64,000 bases of DNA from Sneathiella glossodoripedis JCM 23214 (GTDB lineage Bacteria > Pseudomonadota > Alphaproteobacteria > Sneathiellales > Sneathiellaceae), in NCBI RefSeq assembly GCF_000616095.1, contig NZ_BAMS01000001.1, forward strand, positions 1 through 64,000, read 5' to 3'. The notes beneath the pieces were generated by a model. That model saw only the letters and a list, made by a program, of their open reading frames with translations. It ran no database searches and was not told the origin of the DNA. A program made the position numbers and the translations under genes. Shown in pieces: positions 1 through 8,274 of the stretch; positions within the stretch are counted from its first letter, which is position 1; each line of letters starts with the position of its first letter.

Positions 1-1172
1 GGCGTGTTTTCCACAGGAGTTTCGAATTCTGGGAGGTTGCCGTCATCGAGTGCATACATACGCTCTGCAATCGATTGCGACGCATCGATCTGCAATACTT
101 CATCATGGAAAGAAACATCTGCGACGCGACCGTCCAGCTCGCGCCCCCACAATGTACCTCCTGCAGTGACATCCCAGTATTTAGGGCCACTTATTTCAAC
201 ATCAGTCGTGATGGTTGAGAAAACGGACTCACCATCCAAATACATGCCCAACACATTCGAAGAAGCGTCGTAAGTAATTTGAACATCGTGCCAACCCGCT
301 TCTTTCAGAACATCCGGAATGGTATAGTAGTTGAGTTTGCCATCTTCTCCGCGTAGAGCAATGCGGACATCATCGTTTTTGACTCTAATGCCATACTGCA
401 TGTGGTTCCAAAGTAGTGCCTGATCCCCTCCACTCAAACTATTCAGCTCAAATGTCGCACTCAATGTGAAGCTTTCCATTCCAAACATGGATGGATCACG
501 CCCAAGATTGACAACCCCCTCACCAAAATTGGCGGAAGCGGCTTCTAACAATTCCTGCTCAGAGAGAATTGGTGTTTCAGAAGCTGGCTGATCTGTTTCT
601 ACAGGTGTTTCGAGTTCCGGTAGATTGCCATCATCAAGAGTATACATGCGTTCAGCAATTGACTGCGACGCGTCGATCTCTAACACTTCATCATGGAAAG
701 AAACATCTGCTACATTACCGTCCAGCTCTCGCCCCCATAGCGTACCACCTGCAGTGACATCCCAGTATTTAGGACCACTCAACTCGACATCGGATGTAAT
801 GGTTGAGAAAACAGCGGAACCATCCAGGTAAATATTCAGTTCATTTGATGGTGCATCGTAAGTAATTTGGATATCGTGCCAACCAGCATTTTCCAAAACA
901 TCCGGAGCAGTGTAGTAATTTAGCTTTCCGTCTTCTCCGCGCAAAGCGATACGGACATCATTATCTTTTACAATAATACCATACTGGGTATGGTTCCAAA
1001 GAAGCCTTTGGTCTCCTCCGTTCAAGCTATTCAGTTCAAATGTCGCACTCAGTGTGAAACTCTCCATACCGAACATGGATGGATCACGCCCCAGATTGAC
1101 AACTCCCTCACCAAAATTGGCGGCAGCTGCTTCTAACATTTCCTGTTCAGCTTGAGACGATAAACTTCTCAT
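1..1172 (-). CDS. Tandem LamG/concanavalin A-like repeat protein (3' end outside window)
   Basis: An open frame runs from ATG at 1172 to the window edge without a stop, so the C-terminus is missing. It holds two near-identical copies of a roughly 196-residue unit (588 bp period). Each unit has an ExLLEAA/NFGEG lead, a FTLSATFELNSL strand, LLWNH, VRIALRGEDGKLNYYT, AGWHD-QITYDA, a YLDG strand, GPKYWDVTAGGTLWGREL and a closing SIAERMY-LDDG. This matches the LamG/laminin-G-like jelly-roll fold in general form (inference from strand pattern). A Pro/Glu/Thr-rich linker separates the copies. No signal peptide is seen at the N-terminus (MRSLSSQAEQEML), which fits export by a C-terminal signal such as a type I secretion signal, but that end is not visible. 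An AGGAG lies about 10 bases before the start. Function unknown; probably a large surface or secreted protein. Confidence 0.75.
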   Translation of the reverse strand, partial: MRSLSSQAEQEMLEAAAANFGEGVVNLGRDPSMFGMESFTLSATFELNSLNGGDQRLLWNHTQYGIIVKDNDVRIALRGEDGKLNYYTAPDVLENAGWHDIQITYDAPSNELNIYLDGSAVFSTITSDVELSGPKYWDVTAGGTLWGRELDGNVADVSFHDEVLEIDASQSIAERMYTLDDGNLPELETPVETDQPASETPILSEQELLEAASANFGEGVVNLGRDPSMFGMESFTLSATFELNSLSGGDQALLWNHMQYGIRVKNDDVRIALRGEDGKLNYYTIPDVLKEAGWHDVQITYDASSNVLGMYLDGESVFSTITTDVEISGPKYWDVTAGGTLWGRELDGRVADVSFHDEVLQIDASQSIAERMYALDDGNLPEFETPVENT

Positions 1173-1799
1173 TCCTGGGTTTCTCCTACTTACACGAGCA
1201 CTTGAGCAGATGAGCGAAACTGCTCAATTAATCTTGCGAAAATATAGGAGAAAAAACGTTTTCAATTGGTTACTGTGTCAAATAAAAAAACAGAAATCAC
1301 AAAGAAAACTTAATTTAAAATTCTGTAAAATTTTATACTTTTATGTAATTAATATTAAATATAAATATCTTTAAATAAAATTAAATAAAATAACTAATTG
1401 CAATAAGTATTTTTAAATAAATTACACAAAATTAACCTATATAAAACATGCAATAACTACAATAAATTATAATTAAAAAACACTTACAATCACATTAAAT
1501 CTGAACAACACTTAAACTCGCATACATGGCTTAAATCATAAACCTTTGAAACCAACATATCGAAAGCCTAATACTTGATCTGGCTAGTTTGCAAACCCAC
1601 TCCTAGAAACGCACAATGTAACGTTAAACTCAAAATTGATTACAATTTCCCGCAAAATTAACCATATTTATTGCCAGAAATTGCAGTTCTCCACCCATTT
1701 GGGGGATGAAAAATTGATAAAATTTTAATAAAAGAAGGGTCAATGGTGAGAGAATTCTCTCCTGTCGCGTAGTTTGTTAAGATTTTTTTATAGAGAGAC
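1173..1799. other. AT-rich divergent intergenic region
   Basis: This 627-base gap separates the divergently transcribed LamG-repeat gene (minus) and a VPLPA-CTERM gene (plus). The part from about 1250 to 1500 is extremely rich in A and T with many TAAAT/AATTA runs. No plausible gene is seen on either strand; a minus-strand open frame at 1658-2257 is the shadow of the plus-strand gene. The region probably carries the promoters of both genes, but no confident -35/-10 pair was picked. Confidence 0.6.
1748..1761. promoter_or_regulatory. Perfect 14-bp palindrome upstream of the VPLPA-CTERM gene
   Basis: GAGAGAATTCTCTC is a perfect palindrome 38 bases before the ATG at 1800. It could be an operator for a dimeric regulator or a short hairpin in the 5' leader. 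No regulator is assigned; the call rests only on symmetry and position. Confidence 0.3.
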
Positions 1800-2438
1800 A
1801 TGAAAATGAAGACAAAAGCTTCGATGATTCTCGCAGCCATATTTGCGCTATTCACTGCTGTTTCAGCCAATGCTGCCACGCTATCCATTGTTGGTGGCAC
1901 AAGCGTCAATTTGCCCGGAAATTTCAGCGAAAGTCCACTTGCAGCCACAGGCCTGCAAGTTGGTGACACCGTCACAGCATTTGACAGCAGCAATTCAAGC
2001 AGCGAAGGTCTGGCCCTTTCCGGATCTACGCAAGTTCGTTTCGAGTATTTGGGCAAGGAAGCAGGATATACCAACCGCGCGATCGAGCTTGGTGGATTTG
2101 GGATCCTGTTTAATACAAACACCGCGTCAGTTGGAGATAGCGTTACCGTAACTCTATCGCCGAATGCAAATGGCCTGCTGCCTTTCAAATTTTCCACATC
2201 TGGCGGTGGCACTCCAGCTGATGCTGAAAATGGCAATATCACCAATCCACTGGCCATCGCATTTTCATCAATAACAAATAATTCAGTTGTTGCCTTGTTC
2301 GGCGATGGTGCTGGTGATCATGATTTTGATGACATGGCAATTCGAATTTCAGTGGTCCCCCTCCCACCTGCGCTACTCCTGTTTGGCGGTGCATTAATTG
2401 GTCTGGGTTGGATTGGTCGCAGACGCAAAGCCGCTTAA
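1800..2438 (+). CDS. VPLPA-CTERM sorting domain-containing exported protein
   Basis: This 212-residue protein has a clear Sec signal peptide (residues 1-25, ending SANA before A) and a C-terminal tripartite sorting tail: VPLPPALLLFGG, a hydrophobic helix and the basic end GRRRKAA. This is the VPLPA-type PEP-CTERM-like signal, which is normally processed by an exosortase at the inner membrane. The mature part (about 26-185) is rich in Ser, Thr, Gly and Asn with FDSSNSSSEG and DGAGDHDFDDMAI, and looks like a small beta-rich extracellular domain. No enzyme motif was seen. No exosortase gene is in this window. The gene ends in a strong hairpin terminator shared with the convergent crotonase gene. 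It probably encodes a surface or matrix protein; its exact role is unknown. Confidence 0.8.
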   Translation: MKMKTKASMILAAIFALFTAVSANAATLSIVGGTSVNLPGNFSESPLAATGLQVGDTVTAFDSSNSSSEGLALSGSTQVRFEYLGKEAGYTNRAIELGGFGILFNTNTASVGDSVTVTLSPNANGLLPFKFSTSGGGTPADAENGNITNPLAIAFSSITNNSVVALFGDGAGDHDFDDMAIRISVVPLPPALLLFGGALIGLGWIGRRRKAA

Positions 2439-2455
2439 TCTTGTACCTAACGAAA

Positions 2456-2478
2456 AAAGGGAGCCAACGGCTCCCTTT
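2456..2478. terminator. Bidirectional intrinsic terminator
   Basis: A perfect 10-bp stem (AAAGGGAGCC / GGCTCCCTTT) closes a 3-base loop between two convergent genes that end at 2438 (plus) and 2488 (minus). A-rich and T-rich flanks make it usable from both strands. Confidence 0.85.
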
Positions 2479-2487
2479 AATTTGTAT

Positions 2488-3348
2488 TCATCTAAATTCC
2501 GGCTCGTCCCACCATGGATAATAATCTGGCATATCCTTTGACGGCCGCATCGTAAATTTTGCAGGCCGTTTCTCCAAAAAGGACTGAACCCCTTCGGCGA
2601 CATCGGCGCTCTGACCCATAAAAAAGATTCCCCGGCTATCAATTTTGTGGGCTTCCATCGGATGAGAAGCGCCAAGCATACGCCACATCATTTGTCGGCT
2701 AAGTGCAATTGATACCGCTGAGGTTTGATCACAGAATTCCTTCGCCAATTTACGGGCGGCATCCATTAGCTCGTCATCTGCATGCAGAGATTTTACCAGC
2801 CCGCCTTCTTTTGCCTCCGCTGCGGAGAATACGCGCCCCGAATAGACCCACTCGGTTGCCTGAGAGATACCAACAAGGCGCGGTAAAAACCAACTGCTGC
2901 AGGCTTCAGGTACAATTCCGCGCTTTGAAAACACAAAACCAATTTTCGCATTATCAGAAGCCAACCTTACATCCATTGGCAGGGTCATCGTGATCCCGAT
3001 ACCAACCGCAGCCCCATTAATTGCGCCGATAATGGGTTTTTTCGACCGAAACATTCTAAGTGTGACCTGCCCTCCGCCGTCGCGGTGCACTGTGTCAGCT
3101 TTGGCCAAGCCTCGCGCTTCGTAATTGAATGTATTCTTGCCCTCACCCAAATCAGCGCCCGCACAAAAAGCACGTCCAGCACCTGTTACAATAATTGCCC
3201 GAATATTGTCATCCTCATCTGCGCGATCAAAAGCATCGATCAATTCATCACGCATGATATGCGTGAAAGCGTTCATTCTATCAGGCCTGTTCAGCGTAAT
3301 AGTCAGAATTTGATCTTCAACATCATAGAGAATTTGTTCGTAGGTCAT
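2488..3348 (-). CDS. Enoyl-CoA hydratase/isomerase (crotonase) family protein
   Basis: This 286-residue crotonase-fold protein starts at the ATG at 3348, which has an AAGGA ribosome site. A longer frame to 3447 crosses the upstream terminator and is rejected. Family signatures are visible: TITLNRPDRMNAF, the first oxyanion-hole segment AFCAGADL, the second one INGAAVGIGI, and the catalytic-type Glu in RGIVPEACSSW. Homologous enzymes act on CoA thioesters in beta-oxidation and related pathways in the cytoplasm. The C-terminal end with DMPDYYPWWDEPEF is common in the enoyl-CoA hydratase subset with an aromatic tail. The exact substrate is not evident. It lies downstream of a VPLPA-CTERM gene but is separated from it by a terminator, so it is probably transcribed alone. 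Confidence 0.88.
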   Translation of the reverse strand: MTYEQILYDVEDQILTITLNRPDRMNAFTHIMRDELIDAFDRADEDDNIRAIIVTGAGRAFCAGADLGEGKNTFNYEARGLAKADTVHRDGGGQVTLRMFRSKKPIIGAINGAAVGIGITMTLPMDVRLASDNAKIGFVFSKRGIVPEACSSWFLPRLVGISQATEWVYSGRVFSAAEAKEGGLVKSLHADDELMDAARKLAKEFCDQTSAVSIALSRQMMWRMLGASHPMEAHKIDSRGIFFMGQSADVAEGVQSFLEKRPAKFTMRPSKDMPDYYPWWDEPEFR

Positions 3349-3410
3349 TTTTGTTTTCCTTGTTATTGCCTGATAAAAGTCTGCCTTTTTACCACTGAAA
3401 TAGCAATAAC

Positions 3411-3441
3411 AACAAAAATGGCGGCACATCTGCCGCCATTT
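3411..3441 (-). terminator. Intrinsic terminator after the second VPLPA-CTERM gene
   Basis: On the minus strand an 11-bp perfect stem (AAATGGCGGCA / TGCCGCCATTT) with a 4-base loop is followed by a T-rich tail. It lies directly after the stop of the gene at 3470-4132 and before the crotonase start. Confidence 0.85.
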
Positions 3442-3469
3442 CCCCATTTAATAACCCACAAACCGCGTT

Positions 3470-4132
3470 TTAAGACAGCTTGCGCTTGCGCCATCCTAAG
3501 AACCCGAGCAAAGCGACACCAGCTGCATATAAAGGCAAAGCTGCTGGTAGTGGAACCGCGCTAACCGTAACAACCCGGATCCAGTCACCCGGCTCTGTCA
3601 CTTTCATGCTTAATGTCAGTACATTGCCGATAAAGGAATATTCATCATTATTGGCAAACACACCGTCATTGTAATCACCCTCAAGGCCCCGGTTTGCAAA
3701 TGCAGACGGATATGTTGTGCCTGCGGCGCCCAGTTCCGCAGATGAAGCTGCTTCGTCAGTGCCTCCAATATCAGCCATAATACCCAATATAGCACCACTA
3801 AAGGTCCATTCGACATTGAAATGCGTAATGAGAGTATTCCCTTGGCTGTTCAAGAATATCATATGGCTGTCTACTCTGGTGCCCGCAGCAATAGTGCCTT
3901 GATCCGTATCAAAAGCCTGCGAGGTCACCACTCCCTGCGCTTCATCAAATCCCTGCTGCGCTGTATTAATTGCCGCGTCATCACTTACATCAGCCGGCGC
4001 GGCGACAATACTGGCAAGTCCGGTCGCCGAACTTGTGCCTCCGGAGGCACTTATGATCGCAGCTTGAACGGAGCCAACTAAAAAGCCCGAAAATACTAAC
4101 GCCACTAATCCTCTGTTGATAATATTTCTCAT
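3470..4132 (-). CDS. VPLPA-CTERM sorting domain-containing exported protein
   Basis: This 220-residue protein has an N-terminal signal peptide (residues 1-24, ending SVQA before A) and a textbook C-terminal VPLPAALPLYAAG motif, a transmembrane helix and the basic end GWRKRKLS. The middle part, with an ASGGTSSATG start and a THFNVEWTFSGAILGIMADI segment, resembles the small beta-sandwich domains common in PEP-CTERM-type proteins. It is the second such substrate within 2 kb, but the two share little sequence outside the sorting tail. An AAAGGTAA ribosome site precedes the ATG. It should be sorted by an exosortase encoded elsewhere and exposed on the cell surface or released into matrix. Function otherwise unknown. 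Confidence 0.85.
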   Translation of the reverse strand: MRNIINRGLVALVFSGFLVGSVQAAIISASGGTSSATGLASIVAAPADVSDDAAINTAQQGFDEAQGVVTSQAFDTDQGTIAAGTRVDSHMIFLNSQGNTLITHFNVEWTFSGAILGIMADIGGTDEAASSAELGAAGTTYPSAFANRGLEGDYNDGVFANNDEYSFIGNVLTLSMKVTEPGDWIRVVTVSAVPLPAALPLYAAGVALLGFLGWRKRKLS

Positions 4133-4519
4133 GGTAATTACCTTTCGTCAGAATTGCGATTGACAGAGGCAACCCCCATGCATCCATCGCGCCCACTAAA
4201 AACAACTCGGCACCAAAAGATACTTTTATACTTACCACACACTACTTTTCATTTTTCTTATATAAATAGTTCCCTTTAATGAAGCTCGTGTCAAACCCTG
4301 ACCCCACCAAAATTCACTGTTTTGTGATAAATGCAAGTAATTGACAGCTTTACATGGAATACTCTGAGACATTCTATTACCTATGAGAAAAATAACATCT
4401 CTGCACATACAATTTTTGCAAATTCACTGGCCGAAGAATAGTATGACAAAAGAATCATTGTGAAACAGAGGTAGTAAACTCAACAAAAATAGGGCGCTGT
4501 AACGATAGAAAGCAATTTA
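4133..4519. other. Intergenic region between divergent genes
   Basis: This 387-base gap separates the minus-strand VPLPA-CTERM gene from the plus-strand dioxygenase-like gene. It is AT-rich. A TTGACA occurs at 4341-4346, but no good -10 sits at the right distance. No gene or RNA was recognised. Confidence 0.5.
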
Positions 4520-4858
4520 ATGAACAAGCCGATTTCGATCATAACTGGCTACCATGCCCATATTTATTACACTACTGAAACCAAAGAAGTGGCTCAAAGA
4601 TTACGCGAACAGATAGGTCAGAAATTTGCCGTCAAATTGGGACGCTGGCATGATAATTTTGTCGGACCTCATAAAGCTTCAATGTATTTAGTCGCCTTCA
4701 AAGCCCCGGAATTCAACAAGATCGTCCCCTGGCTTATGATCAATCGCACTGGTCTGGATATTCTCGTTCACCCGGAAACCGGGAACGACCTTGAGGACCA
4801 CACAGAAAATGCATTATGGCTCGGAACCAAGCTGGATTTAAAATTGGATGCACTCTAA
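4520..4858 (+). CDS. DOPA 4,5-dioxygenase family protein
   Basis: At 112 residues this matches the length and motifs of the small DOPA 4,5-dioxygenase-like family. It has the early HxH pair in GYHAHIYY (His12, His14), a central GRWHDNFVGPH segment with further histidines, and ILVHPETGNDLEDHTENALWLG near the end. In the founding members these histidines hold iron for extradiol ring cleavage of catechols. Many bacterial members have no proven substrate, so the activity is inferred from family. No aromatic-degradation genes lie nearby. It is followed 52 bases later by an unrelated exported protein on the same strand. Confidence 0.8.
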   Translation: MNKPISIITGYHAHIYYTTETKEVAQRLREQIGQKFAVKLGRWHDNFVGPHKASMYLVAFKAPEFNKIVPWLMINRTGLDILVHPETGNDLEDHTENALWLGTKLDLKLDAL

Positions 4859-4910
4859 GGTGAAACACCCTTGCCCCTAGAGCTATATTGTCGATGAGTT
4901 ACGTGCACGA

Positions 4911-6956
4911 ATGAACAGGAAATTAACCTTATCACTCCTCGTTGCCACAACAGTTTTCCTGGCATGCGTCACGCCAAATAGTCATGCCATTGAACAAACG
5001 CAGCGAAATACTGCAGTATTTGCGATGCCTGTCGTACATGAAAGGTTGCAAACAGCGGTTGCGGCGATCAAAAACAATCAATTTGCGTCCGCACACAAAG
5101 CTTTGGAATCTATTACGACTGATTTTCCGTGGTTCTTTCAGGCTTATTATTTACGAGCGTCAATCTACGCTATTTCAAACGAAAAAGACGCTGCTTTTAA
5201 CGCATTGGGAAAAGCAATTGAGGCAGGGTTAAATAATAGCACTCTTCTGCAAAAAGACAAAAACCTCAACAATCTGCGCGATGACCCCCGCTTCGGCAAA
5301 CTAATGGAAAAAGCTATAGCCGCTCAGGCTGCGCCACATATCCGTGACGACGCGACAGTACCTGACCCTGTTCCAATTGACCAATCTTTAGCTTCAATTT
5401 CGGCCACCAATAGCATCTGGGACCCAAAGCTACAAACCATCAGAGTGCTTTTTCGCTTTAATCACCGGAAAGCTGCTACCCAAATTGTCCAAAAATCTGA
5501 AGATGCCGCGTCGAAAATGCTCAACACATTGTTTCAACGGGGCCTTGCAGCCGGAAATATGGGTGATATCTATGACAACCGGGATAGAGGGCATTCCAAG
5601 CTTCAAATAAATTCCTATCCCCAACTGGCTTTTTCACACTACACAAGAGAAGCCGTCAATAATGCCATTGATTATGGCTTAAACACCAAAATTCTCTTTA
5701 ATGCACCGACTTTTGGAAACTCCTCCACAGCGGTTTCATCTGGCCCTTTCTGGCGCAGTCTAGCCCGGCTGGCCTATACAATTCCAAATGGCCCAAAGCA
5801 TTTGACCTTTCAATACTTCAACAATCACATATATATTTATCCAGCTGTAAACGACTATAAAGACAAACAAGATCACTTTCCAACCAACACCCCCTACATG
5901 GTAATCACTGAAGGAAAGTCGGGCTCAGATAAACCGTTTTTACACGCTGTCGCTACAATATTTGCAGCCCTTAGACCTGCGGAAAAAGACAAGCTCATAA
6001 AGTCGCGCAAGTTATCCGCTGCGGTTCAGTATATATTGCGCAGGAGCCAAACATCTGTTGTTGACGATGGCGATTACCTAACATCGAAAGCGCACCCGGT
6101 AGTCTTTCGCAGTTCCGAAATCTCTTTTCGTAAAATGATAGAAATCGCAAATGACTTAAAAGCTGATGATTTTCCAGCACCCGTTCTTCTCAGAGTCGTA
6201 AAAGAATCTCAACCTGTTGGTGGTGTAGATGACTTCACTCAAATGCTCCCGGAACAATTGTTCGATACACCGGTAACGATTGCACGCGTTATCAGAAATA
6301 CCTCGTTCCAGAAAAACATGACAGTAAGAGTGGCATCTGCCACCAACATAGAGGAAAGTCAGGTTTCTTATAAATGGGTCGTCTTGCAAGGGAATCCCCG
6401 CAAAGTCAAAATCACCCCCAAAACACCCCGCGCAGATACTATTGATCTAACAATAGACTGGCACGCGCCTTTTCAGAATGCTAATCGTCCCGAGTTTAAG
6501 AGTAATCGTGTTGAAATCGGCGTATTTGCGACCAATGGAAAAGATTACTCAGCCCCCTCTTTCGTTACTTTTCTTTATCCAACACATCAACTACGCACCT
6601 ATGATGAAGAAGGAAGACTAGTTAGCATTGACCATCGACATCAAGAAAATGCCTATATAGATCCGCAGATTTTTACACGCAGAAACTGGAAAGACACCTA
6701 TCACTATAATGAAGATGGACGGCTTACTGGGTGGACCCGCCAGCGAAGGAACAAGAGCACAGACTACACACGACATGGCGCGCGGGTTCTGGAAAAAGAC
6801 AGCAATGGCAGGGCGGTGACAGCCGAACAGGTCACCTATGTATATAAGCGCGCTTCAAACGGAGTGGCACATGCCAGCGAAGAGCTTACTGGCAAGATCC
6901 TAAACTACCAATATCTGGGTGCGAGTGACACCCTGGGTATCCTTGTTCGAAACTAA
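4911..6956 (+). CDS. Large exported protein of unknown function with TPR-like N-terminal part
   Basis: This 681-residue protein has a Sec signal peptide (about residues 1-26, with LACVTPNSHA). A lipobox is not convincing. Residues about 40-125 look like two or three helical TPR-like units (AIKNNQFASAHKALES, QAYYLRASIYAI, AAFNALGKAIEAG), ending in a DPRFGKLM element typical of TPR-type proteins. The middle 150-430 is not recognised. Residues about 455-560 look like beta-sandwich domains (SYKWVVLQG, IDLTIDWHAPF). The C-terminal part has YD-type strands (YDEEGRLVSIDHR, YHYNEDGRLTGW) as in RHS/YD repeats. Probably periplasmic or outer-membrane associated. It ends one base before the convergent gcrA stop. 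No enzyme motif was found; function unknown. Confidence 0.75.
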   Translation: MNRKLTLSLLVATTVFLACVTPNSHAIEQTQRNTAVFAMPVVHERLQTAVAAIKNNQFASAHKALESITTDFPWFFQAYYLRASIYAISNEKDAAFNALGKAIEAGLNNSTLLQKDKNLNNLRDDPRFGKLMEKAIAAQAAPHIRDDATVPDPVPIDQSLASISATNSIWDPKLQTIRVLFRFNHRKAATQIVQKSEDAASKMLNTLFQRGLAAGNMGDIYDNRDRGHSKLQINSYPQLAFSHYTREAVNNAIDYGLNTKILFNAPTFGNSSTAVSSGPFWRSLARLAYTIPNGPKHLTFQYFNNHIYIYPAVNDYKDKQDHFPTNTPYMVITEGKSGSDKPFLHAVATIFAALRPAEKDKLIKSRKLSAAVQYILRRSQTSVVDDGDYLTSKAHPVVFRSSEISFRKMIEIANDLKADDFPAPVLLRVVKESQPVGGVDDFTQMLPEQLFDTPVTIARVIRNTSFQKNMTVRVASATNIEESQVSYKWVVLQGNPRKVKITPKTPRADTIDLTIDWHAPFQNANRPEFKSNRVEIGVFATNGKDYSAPSFVTFLYPTHQLRTYDEEGRLVSIDHRHQENAYIDPQIFTRRNWKDTYHYNEDGRLTGWTRQRRNKSTDYTRHGARVLEKDSNGRAVTAEQVTYVYKRASNGVAHASEELTGKILNYQYLGASDTLGILVRN

Positions 6957-6957
6957 T

Positions 6958-7284
6958 CTAGTTATTATCCCTGGATTGATACGCCATATTGCAATGTTTC
7001 AAGCAATATGGTTTCCCCGGAACTGATTCATCACTACAAAAATGAAAATCAGGCTCACCGGGGTGTCCGATTGGCCATTGACAGGCTCGGTGTGCAGGTA
7101 CAACTTTTTTCTTCGCTTTTGGTGCGGCTGTTGTACTTGACTTGGCGGAGAGGCCGAGCCGATTGGCTTTACCGATAACGGCATTGCGCGTAACTCCGCC
7201 CAATTCTTCAGCGATTTCCGCAGCGGTCTTTCCAGACCCCCATAGGCTTTTCAGTTTTTCAATTCGCTCTTCAGTCCAACTCAT
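6958..7284 (-). CDS. gcrA: GcrA cell cycle regulator
   Basis: The N-terminal helix-turn-helix is diagnostic: MSWTEERIEKLKSLWGSG, AAEIAEELGGVTRNAVIGK and NRLGLSA. The C-terminal CQWPIGHPGEPDFHFC and GKPYCLKHCNMAY, with four cysteines, complete the GcrA family pattern. In Caulobacter GcrA binds sigma-70 and activates promoters that carry CcrM-methylated GANTC sites, coordinating transcription with the cell cycle. This copy has 108 residues, noticeably shorter than the Caulobacter protein of about 170, because the linker between the two ends is short. Its presence is a strong alphaproteobacterial marker. A GAGTC (GANTC) site lies upstream at 7377-7381. Confidence 0.93.
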   Translation of the reverse strand: MSWTEERIEKLKSLWGSGKTAAEIAEELGGVTRNAVIGKANRLGLSAKSSTTAAPKAKKKVVPAHRACQWPIGHPGEPDFHFCSDESVPGKPYCLKHCNMAYQSRDNN

Positions 7285-7376
7285 CGTCAGCCTCTCATGC
7301 CTAAACTCAAAATCACTCAGATAAAGCTCACGCCTCTAAAATAATGCGGACAATGGTATAACTATCCAAAACTAAA

Positions 7377-7381
7377 GAGTC
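7377..7381. promoter_or_regulatory. GANTC (CcrM-type) site upstream of gcrA
   Basis: GAGTC lies about 93 bases before the gcrA start. CcrM methylates GANTC in alphaproteobacteria and the methylation state controls gcrA-class promoters. A single 5-base match can occur by chance, so this is only suggestive. Confidence 0.3.
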
Positions 7382-7419
7382 CATAGATAATCAAAATCCT
7401 CTGCAATCACATACCGCGA

Positions 7420-8131
7420 TCAGCCCTTTGATTTCTTTATCCGTACAGCAACAGATAACAAGTAAATCAGGAATGCCATCGCCACAAAGAACTCCTGCGC
7501 TTCACTTACATTCAGATTAAAGGGATAGGGGATATTATGCGCCCCAAAAATTCTATCAGGAATCTTCATTAAACCGACAATCAGGCATACCGGCATCATA
7601 ACCCAAGTTGGCCAAAATAGATCCTGCCAGCTTCCCGCATCAAAAAAAATGCCTTTGTGACGCCGCCACAACGGCAACACCACCCCCCCGATTAGCAGAC
7701 AGCTCGACCAACAAACGTGGCTTCTGATCTAGCCAGGAAGACATATTATGAAAATTGGTTTCCCCCTGATCATTAAGCTTCTTCATACTTTCAGGGGTTT
7801 CCCAGCCAAACCAGTGCTGACCCCAACTGGCTTCTTCGCCAGCAAAATACAGACATGCCAAACCCAACAGCATATACCAATACCACATCCAGTTTTCCGG
7901 AAGGTGCCTTCTATTACTCGCAATATAACCTGCCAGTAATATTGCCGGTATCAAGATAACGACGGTCAGGTTTTCGATAATTCCGGTTTCCCCGTTTAAA
8001 TGATTGGCCGCAAATTCAGGAAACAACCAACGGACCCCCAGCACCGCGACCAAGAAAAATGGCGGCACCCCTAACCAAAGCAGTTTTGGTAGATCATATG
8101 TGGCTTCAACGGATAATTTCGACTGCACCAT
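7420..8131 (-). CDS. Multi-pass membrane protein of unknown function, frame broken at a C7 tract
   Basis: The start is the ATG at 8131 (MVQSKLSVEATYDLPK), preceded by an AGGAT. About four or five membrane helices are visible (PPFFLVAVLGV, LTVVILIPAILLAGYIA, WYWYMLLGLACLYFAG, and PTWVMMPVCLIVGLM and FFVAMAFLIYLLSVAV after the break). A conserved-looking loop GEEASWGQHWFGWETPE follows the third helix and recurs in an uncharacterised bacterial membrane family (recalled, not searched). The frame shifts in a run of seven C at 7683-7689 (G on the coding strand). Six G would join ANRG to VVLPLWRRHKG and give about 236 residues. Either a sequencing error or a slipped, possibly phase-variable tract. 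Confidence 0.65.
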
Positions 8132-8274
8132 TAATAACTGATCCTGACATAAGAGTAATTTTAAATAATTTCCAGCGTCGGTTGACAAGCTGCAAACTAT
8201 CACAACACTGAACAGCATAGTTAATCTAATTACGAAACCTAAACAATAAACATGGGTAAAAAAAGGGTTCAGAT

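Noticed and set aside
1658-2257. 199-residue minus-strand open frame opposite the VPLPA-CTERM gene
   Set aside because: It is the shadow of a gene with a clear signal peptide and sorting tail; its own protein has no recognisable features.
3349-3447. Longer start for the crotonase
   Set aside because: It would run through the intrinsic terminator of the preceding gene; the ATG at 3348 has a good ribosome site.
4341-4369. TTGACA as a -35 element before the dioxygenase-like gene
   Set aside because: No acceptable -10 at 16-18 bases.
8182-8210. TTGACA before the SDR gene
   Set aside because: The hexamer 17 bases away (AACACT) matches TATAAT poorly.
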